Assembly: GCA_016987375.1 (NCBI GenBank)
Contig: PJRA01000412.1
Location: 1,989,450-2,053,449 of the forward strand
DNA length: 64,000 nucleotides
Source of the DNA: Brachionus koreanus
Lineage: Eukaryota; Rotifera; Eurotatoria; Ploima; Brachionidae
Reading direction: 5' to 3'
Part shown: positions 1 through 12,000 of the stretch, in pieces
Position numbering within the stretch: position 1 is the first letter of the stretch
Layout of the letters: the number at the start of each line of letters is the position of its first letter
Position numbers and translations under genes: made by a program
Notes under the pieces: generated by a model
Seen by the model: the letters and a program-made list of their open reading frames with translations, nothing else
Database searches by the model: none
What the model was told of the DNA's origin: nothing

Positions 1-266
1 AACGTTCACTGAGAGAATTTATAGGCTATCCGATTGATTCTGCTAATCGAATTTGTGGCTAAGTTTGCCGAACAACAATAAAAATAAAAAGAGAAAAATG
101 AAAAAACATATAGAAGAGCCGAGCGATTAGAGCTAATCAGGCAAATATAATTTTAGTTTTCTCATACTAAATAATGAGATTTAAATATTTAAAATTTTCA
201 ATCATTCAATCTATTGTGTTCAGTCGGAAAGCAAAATATTCCATTCAGGAAAAACTATTATTTTAC

Positions 267-350
267 CTTTTCATCTTTTGATTTGAACAAATTTGCAGCT
301 GCGTCAAAAAATTGTTCACTATTCTGTGCCAGCCATTCTATATCAACATT
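267..350 (-). CDS. Isolated internal exon of an unidentified gene
   Basis: On the minus strand an 84 bp stretch reads open for 28 codons. It is bordered by a good acceptor (pyrimidine-rich tract ending TTTTTAG, just right of 350) and a donor (AAG|GTAAAA, just left of 267). The peptide begins NVDIEWLAQNSEQFFDAAAN and ends in LFKSKDEK, a normal mixed composition unlike the Lys/Asn/Ile/Phe noise of the surrounding AT-rich DNA. Both splice sites are phase 0. I do not recognise the family. The 3' part of the gene should lie left of the window, and upstream exons would be somewhere to the right; none was found. It could be a chance open stretch, but the framing splice signals argue for a real exon. 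Confidence 0.45.
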
Positions 351-1810
351 CTAAAAACAAAAAAATATGTATATATTTAAAAATCCAATTATAAACGCTC
401 AACTAGACTATCAATCAATGGACAAATAATTTCAGTTATTTGATAAAGAGTTTAACAATTTTCTTGATATTTTTTTTAATTATGGGCACGTGTTTATATT
501 TTTTTTTTTTTGAAAAAAAATTATAAGCCTAGGGTTGAATCCAAAATCTTCCTTAAGAGCAAAATAATTTGAAATTAATTTTTCGATCATCGAAAGCTCC
601 TAATTGCACTCTTGAAAAAATTGAGATACTTTTTTTTGATCAATTTAAAAATTTATGCCTCTATTTATAGCTGTTCTTAATTTCGATCTATCACCATCTC
701 TTCTCGCTCATCTTCAAATTTCTTAAGTGGAAGTGAAAATTTAATTAATTTAGAATTATTTTAAGTCTTAACACTCGAGGCAATTTTGCAATTTTTTTTC
801 ATATTTATTAAAAAAAATAGTTCTGAACGAAAAGAACGGGTCTGAAAGACGATCATTTTCATATCCGTCTAATTTTGTGTCTTTCTTTACTCATCCATTT
901 GTCATTCTAATTTTATTGATTATCGGGAAATCGAATTTCCATACTTTTGCATGAGAGGAATACAAGATCAAAAACAATTAAAATTAGACCAAATTTTATC
1001 ACTTCTCGGAAGCAAAAGAGAAAACTTTGCGTAGCTAAATTAAAAAACAGACCGAAATATGAGAACTAAAGTGTTTCTTATTTAGTTTATACAAATTCGC
1101 TCATATTTCAATAGAAACCACATTTTTGCCAACTATCATTAATTATAGAAATGAAAATATTTTTCTTTTTCTAAGCTTCTTCTCCTACCAAAATTGAAAC
1201 TTTATAAGACTTTATTCTGCATTGACAAGATAGCAAAATAAATTAATTGAAAAATTCAAATAAATCAAATATGATTTAATGAAGAATAGTCCTTTTTGTC
1301 TAATGCTTCACAGATAGGCCATTGAGAGTTGAATCCTAAACCTACTAATAAATATCTAGTACCTGATTCTGCTTTGTTTTTGTATATTTTGCCTATAGAG
1401 ACTTAATAAATGCTAAAAACCAGAATTTAAAATTGCTTTGTTTATTCAGCAAAAATGTTGAATATATCAAAACACCCGAAATAATCAAATTATAAAGCAC
1501 CCAATAAATTCAATATTTTTGCTATATAATCAAGTATTATCAGAATTTTTTTCTAACTAGCTTAATTAATTGACTCAAACGTGGCTTTTTCGAAATTGAT
1601 TCAATATAAACTCTTCTTCTAAAATATGGTCTATATTATATTTTAATGAACAAAAAGCAATAAAAAAATAATTTAATTTACAAAAAAATTATATTCCCAA
1701 TAATATAGAATAAAACACAATTTAAAAAATTAATTAATTTTTTTATTTACATAATTAAATTTTTTATAAACATTTTAATTTTTAGCGCATTCCCTTGTTC
1801 GATTTTGCAA

Positions 1811-2047
1811 CCTCAAAAACCTAAACACTACTTTGGCGCATCCTTTGAAAACCATCTTGCCCATGCAAAAACATTCTTAAATCAAATGATTGAGATTTTT
1901 TTCCCAGTTTTTTTGGGGAAAAATCTCAAACATTAACGCTGCTCTAAAGCTAAAAATTTGATCTAAATTCAGACCAAATATTTAAGATATGTCTTTAGAG
2001 AGAAGAAGTTTAATTAATACGCCAAAGTAGTGTTTTGGTTTATGAGG
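1811..2047. repeat. Fold-back element with nested inverted repeats
   Basis: Bases 1811-1838 and 2020-2047 are reverse complements at 26 of 28 positions; both contain the core ACACTACTTTGGCG or its complement. Nested inside, around 1889-1929, is a second hairpin: GAGATTTTTTTCCC and GGGGAAAAATCTC separated by a short T-rich loop. The whole 237 bp can fold on itself. There is no coding capacity, so it looks like a MITE or fold-back element. A target-site duplication is not clear. Confidence 0.6.
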
Positions 2048-2593
2048 ATGAAATGTGATTAGTTAAAAAATATGGTTTTTAGATTAGTATTAATTAATTT
2101 GACTTGAACAAAATGGTAAATCTTAAATCATTATAAAACTTTTAAAATGAAAAAACTAAAAGATGACAAAAACTTTATTTTAAACTTTCAATTAAATTAT
2201 TTTGAATAATATAAATCCCTATTCATCTCAAATAGGTTTAAAAAGATTTGCAACTAACAGTAGCTAAATAATAAGTTAACTAAAAAAAATTTATCTACTT
2301 TCTGTACTTTACTTTTTCGTCCTTCTATATTTTTATGCAATATTTTAGAATATTTTTAAAAATATTTAATCTTGAAAATTCAAAATAAAAATTTTTTGAA
2401 ATATTGCTTAAGAAACATAAATTCATGAAAATATAAAAATTTCAAATTATTTACATAAGTTCTATTCTGAGAATTCCTAGAGGCGTCTTCTTAGAAAATT
2501 AAGAACTAAAGCTAAACTATCAGCCCAGGCAAATCCGTTCCTACCGTTTTTTTCTTCTTATTCATTTAATCATTTAATTCATTTAAAAAAAAA

Positions 2594-2614
2594 ATATATA
2601 TATATATGTATATG
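2594..2614. repeat. (TA)n microsatellite
   Basis: A short alternating TA run, interrupted once by a G, following an A-homopolymer. A similar run lies at about 17814-17836, just upstream of PPIL2. Confidence 0.7.
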
Positions 2615-5564
2615 TAAAATAATTAACAGACATAGTACTGTAAGCAACGGTCAATTTTGGCTTTCATATTTATTCAATAAACTAAAACTTTTTTTGCCAA
2701 TTTTTTTAAATTTAGGTAAAATAAAAAAATTTGAAATAATATTTATTATTGATTATTTTTGAAAATAGACTTTTTTTATTTACTTAATGGAATATTTAAT
2801 CAGATATAATCTAAATATTCAAATTTAAAAGATAAATAATAAATTTCTTTTCTTTGTTGAGTGTTAATTTGTTAAAATTGAACGTAATAGTTTAAATAGA
2901 GAGATATGCATTGTTAACAATAATTAAATAAAAACTTTACAATCATTATAATTGCAATTATTACTATTTATGATAAATAAAGAAACTAGTTAGAACGTTT
3001 AGAATTATTCACATAAAGATTTAATTTTAAATACTTAAAGTAATATTAGAAATATCACTGTGAGAAAATTACCAAAAAAAATTTTTCCTTAAACTTAACA
3101 GGTTATATAATCAGCCAAGCTAAAAGCTTAAAACGTTAGGCGTTTACATTCTAAGAATTATTTTTCTTGTCCAAGTATGCAAAAAATTATTAGGCATTTA
3201 AAAGATTACATTTAAAAAACAAAATTTTTTCTTATTAATCTAAACTCATAAACAATTTATCATTAGCAACAATTGAATTAAATAAGCTTTTACGCTATTT
3301 ATATTCTTAAAAGCGTTAGCTTATTTTATACAAACAAAAACTTATGCCAAATTTATCTTTTAAAATTACTGAATAAATTGATTTTGATTTTTAAGTTAAA
3401 GAAGTTCACTTTGTGTTGGCAAAATTAGATTTCTCAGACGCTACATGCCCATCATGTTTAGAAAACTCTTCTTATCTTCTTATTATCAATAGCTAGAACT
3501 AGTTTAAACAGACTTGATATACATGTCTTAAATTAGCTTTTTGTTTATATACTTTAAAGCTTGATATTTGATTCTTTCGTAGCTTGGGTAATTTCAAGTC
3601 CGTACAAAACTATAAATACTTTTTTATTCCTCATTTTTATAATTAATTTTTCAATTAAATAGAATTTATTTATTTTTTCTAATTATGAGATAAAGAAAAT
3701 TTATTACCTAGTGAAAAAAAAACTATAATCATGTGTATTATGAGTAAATACTTTTCAAAAATCCTTTTTTTTTCTTAGATTTATTCAAATATTAAGCATA
3801 CTGAATCCGTACAAAAATGGCACAGCATTCTTATGTTAAAATTCAAAGGGCTTAAATAATAAGCAAGCTTTCTGAATGCGTTATCTTAGTTGATTCAGGA
3901 ATTTTTAAAGAATTCTGATTAACCGACAAATCAAGATATTTTTAGTAAATAAATTTCAAGTAATTAGATAAAATTCATAAACGAATCTGTTCTTAAATCT
4001 ATTAAAAAATATCTTCAAAAAAGTTTTGTTAAACATATGCTCTAAAGAATTTTTTATTTTTTAATCTCTAAAATAATTTCTTATTAAATTGACTATAAAA
4101 TTTTATATGGAATTTAAAATGTCCTGTTATAAACAAATAGATATTCAATTTTCTAATCAAAGGATTACGCAGTTTAGAATTTCAAAGAAAAAAAAAATAA
4201 AAAAATTCTATTCTAATTTTAATCAAAATAAAATGGTTTTTCTTTTGTCAAATTTTAGATGATTATAATTGTATTAAATGACCTTATTAGATCATCTAAA
4301 CGATGAAATTATAGCTATTTTTTAGTTAATAATTTACTTTTAAGCTATCCCAATCAAAACTACTATATCATTATTATTATGGACAATTTTTGAATCTTAA
4401 GTGAGATAAATTAAGTTGAAAGAATAATTTCAATTTGTCTAAAATTCTGAAAATTAATGAAATCTAATACTAAAAAACTTGACTCACTTTATCCTTGTCT
4501 GAGAGTAACCAGTTTTCCATTTTGATAATTTAGGAACCCGATAGAAATTTTGTTTATTGTGATTTTTTTTCTTTAAAAAAAATTATAATTTTAGTCATAT
4601 TACTTATAAAAAATTAAAATTTAGGTGATTGTTTCGAAAAATGTCTCTTGATATCTTGAAATTATTTGATAGTCTTTTTTTTATCCAAGTGATCCCATAA
4701 AACAGAGCTTATTGATCTGATTACATTTTAGAATTATACATAACAATCTATTAATAAATTAAATTAGAAAAGCATAATTTTTGGATGGAATTTTTATGAA
4801 AAATTGCAAAATTAAATTAAAAAATGAATCAAAATAAATATTAAATAATCTTTTGATCTTTTTAATAATGCTTTTTAATTAAAAAAAAATATATGCTTTA
4901 TTTATTAGATTTTTTATTTCAAAATTAAAAAATAACAAATAAATAATTTATTGATAATTTAAAAATGCTTCACTTGCTGTGTCTCTATTGAAGAAGGTTG
5001 ATTCACATAATTAAAAACGATTAAAAAAACAAGAATTTTTTTTTTAAATTAAGCTGTTTAAAGATTAATTAATCAGTGAAAATTAAATTTTTTAGTTTTT
5101 TGCTTTTATTATTATTCATTTAAAAAAAATCAAGCTTTAAATTCAAAAATGTGCAAAATTAAATTAAACAAATACTTTGAATAATATATGAGCAAATTAA
5201 AATTCGTAAAATGGCATAATTGTTTGAAAAACGTTTTACATTTAACATTCTTTGAGCTATAAAAATTTAATTATTATTTATAATTAACTTTTTAAATAAA
5301 AAAACAACTTTTGCAACACTTTTAATGAATATAGTCAGAGATTTAAAAGTGAAAGTAAAATTTTAATTTTAATTTAAACAAACTTTCGCTTTTACAATTT
5401 TAATTGTTACACTTTGATTTTATTTGAATTGATCGTCTGCTAATTAACAAAACTAATTTCTAAAATGACAATTAAAACAAAAAAATAAACTTTTCTTAGT
5501 TTTTTTTTTTATCAGTTTAATTTTTTAGAAAGAATTTAGTGCTAAAATAATTTAATTTTTAAAT

Positions 5565-7127
5565 ATGGTTGAACAAAAAGATTCTACGACAAAATCAAGG
5601 ACTATTTTCAACGATTTGGATGCTTCAGAAGAAAATTTTGATTCTGGAATAACTGAAGTGGATAGTGTTTGTATGAGCTGCTTCAAAAATGTGAGAAAAT
5701 TAAATATTTGACAAAAAAAAATTATCGAATTTAATTTAGGGACGAACAAAACTTATGTTGACAAGAATCCCTTTTTATCGGGATGTTGTAATCTCATCTT
5801 TTGCTTGTGACCACTGTCATTATGTCAATAACGGAATCGAATCAGCAAACCGAATTCAAGCAAACGGTGTAAGATACAAATTGATTGTATCTGATCCAAA
5901 GGATTTAAATAGAGAACTTGTTAAATCAGATTTTGCTTTGTTTAAAATTCCACTTGTAAACTTTGAAATTCCAGAAGGAACTCAAAAAGGATGTAAGTTT
6001 TTCTTATTTTTTAAAATAATTATTTTACATGATTTTAAAAAATTAGACCTAACCACAATCGAGGGCATAATTGATAGAGTAATCACAAATTTAGAAGCCG
6101 ATATAGAGCTGAGAAAAGAAATCGATCCAGACTCATGCGTGAAAATAGCTGATTTTGTTCAAAAAATGAGAGATTTAAAAGATTTCAAGCTTGGAAATTT
6201 TGAAGTTATACTTGATGATCCGAGTGGCGATAGTTTTATCGAAAATCGAATCGCTCCGGCTAAAGATCCAAAGATGTCGGTGAATTTTTACAAAAGAACC
6301 GTAGAACAAAACGAGATGCTCGGATTAAACGTAATTACATTTTGTTTTTTTCACATTTTAAAATTTATTTTTAAAGAATGATGAAAATATTGAGGATCAA
6401 ATCGTAGAAAAAACAGAAAAAGGCGAAGTAGACCTTAGAAATGAAGTTGTTCAATTTCACAATAATTGTCCGAATTGCAATGCAATCTGCGAGACAAATA
6501 TGAAACTTACCGATATTCCCTATTTCAAATCGGTAATTATTATGTGCACAGTATGCGATAACTGTGGGATAAAGTCATCCGAGGTGAAATCTGGAAGCGG
6601 AATTGAAGAAAAAGGAGTGCGTTATGTTCTAAAATTGACTGATCGATCAGATCTGGACAGGGATGTGTTGAAATCAGATGAAGCTTCTTTTGAAATACCT
6701 GAAATCGAATTTTACATGGGACCAGGAACATTGGGAGGCAAATTTACCACAATTGAAGGCATTCTTAAAGATGCTCGCGAACAGCTTAGTGAAAAATGTC
6801 CTTTTGCATTCACTGGTGGAGATAGTGAGTCGAAAGACAAAGCTGGTAGAATGAAAGAATGCTTAGATAAACTGGAAATGATTCAGAATGGTCATCTCTT
6901 AAACGTAACAGTGATAATTGATGATGCGAGTGGCAATTCCTATCTTCAAGTAATTTTTTTGTTAAAGATTTTGATATTTTATTATTTTTTGAACATTTTA
7001 GAATATTTATGCTCCCGATGAAGATCCGAACATGAAAATAGAACATTATGAAAGAAGTTACGAACAGAATGAAACACTTGGTTTAAATGACATAAACACA
7101 GAAAATTATCAGGATCAAGCACAATAA
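5565..7127 (+). CDS. ZPR1: ZPR1 zinc-finger protein
   Basis: Five exons by hand splicing: 5565-5690, 5740-5992, 6047-6330, 6377-6949 and 7002-7127, giving 453 aa (human ZPR1 is about 459). Introns are 46-54 bp. The protein has the family's duplicated architecture. The first half has a C4 zinc finger (CMSC...CDHC) followed by [16 protein letters not shown] and a domain with GVRYKL and DDPSGDSF. The second half repeats this with [10 protein letters not shown]...[19 protein letters not shown] and DDASGNSY. Both halves end in the conserved YxRxxEQNExLGLN pattern. Family knowledge: ZPR1 binds eEF1A and assists its folding, interacts with SMN, and moves to the nucleus on growth signals. The start at 5565 gives an acidic leader followed by the first finger. 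Splice joins restore the family motifs exactly (for example QKG|YLTTIEG), so I am confident of the model. Confidence 0.95.
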
Positions 7128-9052
7128 ATAATAAATTTAATAAAAAATTCAATCTAAATTTTAAAATAAATTTAAAATAATTTAAATTTTAATTGTAGAC
7201 ATGAAAATCTACATTTAATTTAAAAAATATATCAAATCGTCGTACTGCATTGTTCCCTAAGATACTCTTTAATTTTTTTTTAGTTCACTTTACTTCGAGC
7301 AATTATGAAACAATTAATTTTAAAAGTGCATTTTAAACTATTACACAAAAGAAATTTTTTTTTTCGAGAAATTAAATTATTAGATCATTTTTTAGAGGAA
7401 TTCTATATTAAAAGCCAATCCTAAGGGCAGTATAATTATATTTATCATTAGAAATCAGCGGAAAAATTAAGAATTTGTACTTAAATAACATTTGTAATAC
7501 AAATTTAGAATAACCAAATAAGAAAATATTATTTATAAAATGAGATAAGAAACGATTAAATTTACCCAAAGGTCATTTCATTAAATTTTAATAGTTGAAA
7601 TAAAATTAGAAAAATATTCATTCATAAAAATTGCAGGTTATTTAAAAATTAAATTCTTCTTGAAAACTAGTGCTAGATATCGATAGAAAATATCGATATT
7701 TATCAATATATTCCAAGAATAATGGTAAAACTTCGGTAGATAAAAATAAAAGAAATTATGTTTTTTATAAAAAAATTCCAATTAATTATTATTTTTCAAA
7801 AACGAAAAAAAATATATTTACATTGTTTTTAATTAAAGATTTCATTTATTTACAAAAGAATAAAAATTTTTTTTATTAATAGTTAATTAAATGATCTTAA
7901 TCAATTTTATTTTTCTTTTATTAAGGATATTTCAATATGAAGGTAATCAATATCATGCACTATTAAAAACAAGATGTTTTTCTCTTTTAAATTTTTTTTG
8001 TACACTTACTAATTTGCAGTTTAAAATAAAATGCTGCATTTTAGTTTTTAAAAATTAGTAAAAATTTATTGAAATTTTTTTTTGATATCGTTTTCAACGT
8101 TTAAGCATTCAATTTTCAATTACATAAATTTAATTTATGAGGATAATATTTCAAAATTTGAATTATTTAACTTGAATACATTATTGTTAAATTTTTCAAA
8201 TTACTATTAAATCAATAATGATTTTTAATTTTGAAATTTTTTTTTATTTATATTTATCTTAATTAATTATTTCAATAATGAATTAAATAAGTCTTAATTA
8301 GCCTCTTGATGCATGGGGACTAGCCTGTTTATTAACCGTGAAATAATAAATATAAGAAAAATTGTTTAATTTAAATTTAAAAGTTAAAAGTACTATGAAA
8401 CATTAATTTTAATTAAATTTTTCTTTTATTTTTTTAAAAATAAAAATTATTTAAAAAGATTAGTTACTTTTCAAAAAAAATTAAAATAAGATCTAAAAGG
8501 TATATATCCTTTTTTTGTTGAAATTTTTATATACAGAAAATATTTAAATTCATTATACAAAAAGATTTATTAATTATTCAAAACAATTTCTTGCTCTAAA
8601 AATATTTCGTTCCATGGCCAGAATTAATTAATGATTTTTTTTTTGTTTTTGATAAAATTCAAACATTTAAACTATAAAAAAATCTGAAAAAAATTAACCT
8701 ATCGCCTACTCTAACGATTAGCTTGATATTAAAAAAATAATTCAAAATTTCGAAAATTTAAGTTCTTATTTTTTTTCATGTAAAAATTTTCCAGATTTAA
8801 AGATATACACAAAACAATTGTATTAATAATTTTAATAGAAGTTAACAGCGAAAACTGAAAGTTTTTTCAAGCATTAAAAAATTTCAATCAAGCAAATAAT
8901 GCTAAAATATTATGAAAAAAAATTAAAATTTTATTTTTAAAATTTAAATTAATTTAAGATTATGTAATTATTTTAACAATTTTAATTAGTATTTTTTCCT
9001 CAATCGCATCGTTATGTATTCAAAATTTTAGGAAAAATTGATACCAGCTTAA
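7128..9052. other. Intergenic region between ZPR1 and Sos
   Basis: Low-complexity AT-rich DNA. An open stretch at 7670-7879 is rich in Lys, Asn, Tyr and Phe and shows no family features. A small palindromic patch lies at about 7676-7697 (GATATCGATAGAAAATATCGATAT). An in-frame TAA immediately precedes the Sos ATG, and a possible 3' splice site (TTTTAG, about 9027-9031) might end a 5' UTR intron. Confidence 0.5.
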
Positions 9053-12000
9053 ATGTTTGCAACAAGTGAAACCCCGATCATGTCGACGCTGCAGTCGTCG
9101 ATCTCTTCGTCTTCGTCTTCTTTGTCCTCCGGTCTAAATACCCAAGGTGGCCACAGCTCAAAAATAAGAGTGTTCAACACCGTCTCGAACAGACATCTGC
9201 TAACCCAAGGAATAAACATTTTGTCCAACAATGTTCAAAAGGAAGGATTTTCGAGCGAAAACAGCAGTCTGAATGGAAAAAAATCAGGCGAATGCGTTTA
9301 TCTAAAGCTAGAAAATGAAGCATTGGAGTACATAGAGTTTCTTGTCTTGGAAGTTTTCGATTCCATCATACTGGCATCATCTAGCCTGAGCGATCATTCG
9401 CCCGAGCAGACTTGCGCTCTAATCATGTCCAATTCGAGCTCGCACCAAGTCGTCATTTATCCCATCACAAACTTGGAAGAGGCCAAACTGCGCGTCAAAC
9501 AAGTACTACCACGTTCCTACTCGGAAGATGCTTGCGCTCGCGCCTTCAAAAAAGTCGAAAAATGCAAAACTATTCTCAACTCGAGCAAAAAAAATCGCTT
9601 TTTTCACCGCGTTATGAACACGTCCAATTCGAACTCGCTATCGGTTCTCACATCGCCGCAAATAAGCTCGAACTCAAGCGACTCGAATAACAACTTAACA
9701 TACATATTCTCATTTCCATTAGAAAAAATACACAATCTGCTAGTCGAAACCTATCAGACTGTAAAATTAGATGTTCAAGTGAGCATTTATTTAGTAGCTA
9801 TTTTAGAACATATAACAAAAGATATTCTAAGACTAAGTAGCAGCTATTCGAGACACCTAAACCAGTACATTATAAACAAAAAAGATGTAAATATTTCCAT
9901 AGAAGGCGATTCTAAATTGAAAAAATTATTTTTCTCTACATCTATAGTGTCAAATAGCGACTTGTTATTTGACGATTCGGAAACAAGTGACATAAATGAC
10001 GAGTTTGAGGACGACGAGTTTAGTCGCGTGGCCTATGTGCTCGGTCCATTTGATCCAGTGGGTGCGAATTTTTTTTTTCCAAACCGATCCAATATTCGCC
10101 AGTCGACCATGTCGATTGCGTCCTTGCCAGGATTGACCAGTTCGAATGACTCGACCATTTCGCCATCCAATCCGGACGAGTGCACCAGCGACTCGTCGAC
10201 CATATGTCCCGAATCGATCACATATGAAAATTTCAATCTTAAATATTATCTAAAAGTAAAAGAGTTTATGTCCGAGCTGCAAGAACACTTGAACGATTTG
10301 GAAATTTTGCGTCATATATTCATGCATTTGTTCCTGAAATATGCGGCTGATCAACAGTGCATCGATGACATATTTGCAAATATAAACGATGTTTACGATT
10401 GTGCGCTTAAGTTAAGCGAGCTGCTGGACGATGCTGTTACCAATCAGCAAAACACTCGACAAGAGCAAGAGAGTCTTAATCAACCGCTGTTGGTGGGACA
10501 GCAATTTTGGAATTTGGCCGAAGGCGCTGAATTTGATGTGTACATAACATTTGCCCAAACGGTAACTAATTACTCTAATTTGAAATCTAGCATGCAAACG
10601 TTGTTCAACGAGCCTGGTTTTTGTGAAAATTTGCAGTCGAGTGCGCCCGGTTTGGCCGAAATCGGCAAATACCTGCTGCCAAAATTACTCCTCGGTCCAG
10701 TTTATTATTTTCTATACTTGAATGAAACAATTGGCACACTTAAGCAGCTTTCGTTCAACGATATCGATACATCACTTTTAAGTGATACCTTAGACACTCT
10801 ACAACCGACTGTATACTATTTAAAAGATAAAGATTTTTCTAGCTCGAAAAAGCGGCCTATTGAAACTAGTTTTAGGATATTTCAGCCACATCAATTTCAG
10901 CCAATCGAGCGACAAGCATTCACAATGGGCTCAAGTGTTAGTATTGGCCAAACGAGTCTTGTGTCAACAAGCACATCTAAAATACCAGCCTTGGCTCACA
11001 ACATATGTCTGCTAAATGAGAAAAAATGGAAAGAAATAGAGAGCTCAATTGATTCATTAAAGCTGCCTGCTCACATAAATCAAATAACTTCGAACAATCA
11101 AAGCTCAAACATTTCGAAAGGCACCAATTCAACATGCTCAAATCTTCGATACACATATTTATATGAAGGAAACATTCAAATATGTAGAACAAATCAGCAA
11201 ATTCAATCGACAAATAGCACTGATCTAAAAAGCTATGTTTTATCTCAATCAAAATTGAGAGTTTCCAAACGATATCTGTATCTTTTGGATGGCTTGTTGA
11301 TATTTGCCAAAAAACATCAGACTAGTCCTTTACTGGCGACTAACTTGGGCTCAGCCACAAAGCCGTACCGGTTCAAAGAATCGATTGAATTCGACAAGTA
11401 CATACTAAGAGATCGCAATGATGAAAATTGTTTTGAGCTGCATTTGATCGGTCAGAATGCGCACGACTTTGACACAACTATTTCGAGTCAAAATCAATTG
11501 GAAAAAGCCGATCAGCAATTCATCTTGTTCATGACTGACTCGCCAAGTGAGAAATACACATGGATGTCAATGCTGTGCTATTCTTTTTACAAACTAAAGA
11601 TAGATGGTCTTCTCAGAGACATGGCCAATGAGCACAAAAAAAACAATCCCTTGCCAATACCTCCATCTGGCTACATATTTGACCAGACCGACTCGCCTGA
11701 GACAATTGTGTTCGAAAAACCAAATTTTCAGTCCAACTCGTACTATAACTCGGACGGCTTGTTCATCAAAGCAGCAACTCTAGTCAAGCTAGTTGAAAGA
11801 CTCACTCACTATCAGTACATACATCAGAAGTTTTCGGCCACTTTTTTGATGTTTTACCGAAAATTTACCACTCCCAGAGAATTTTTGTCTCTTTTATCGC
11901 GCAGATTTGATGTACCAGAGCTTAATTTAGATGAAGTTAAAGACAAGTATAATTTTAACAGCGGAACCATAACTGAACGCGAGCTGCTAAAACGCTACAG

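Larger units (their letters stand above)
351..5564. other. AT-rich intergenic region, no gene recognised
   Basis: About 5.2 kb of very AT-rich DNA with frequent stops in all frames and homopolymer A/T runs. I see no recognisable protein similarity. It holds a fold-back repeat (1811-2047) and a TA-dinucleotide run (about 2594-2614). The segment just before 5565 presumably includes the ZPR1 promoter and 5' UTR, but no specific motif can be assigned. Confidence 0.6.

Noticed and set aside
7670..7879. Open frame of 69 codons on the plus strand
   Set aside because: Almost entirely Lys, Asn, Tyr, Phe and Ile, as expected from AT-rich noise; no motif, no splice or start context.
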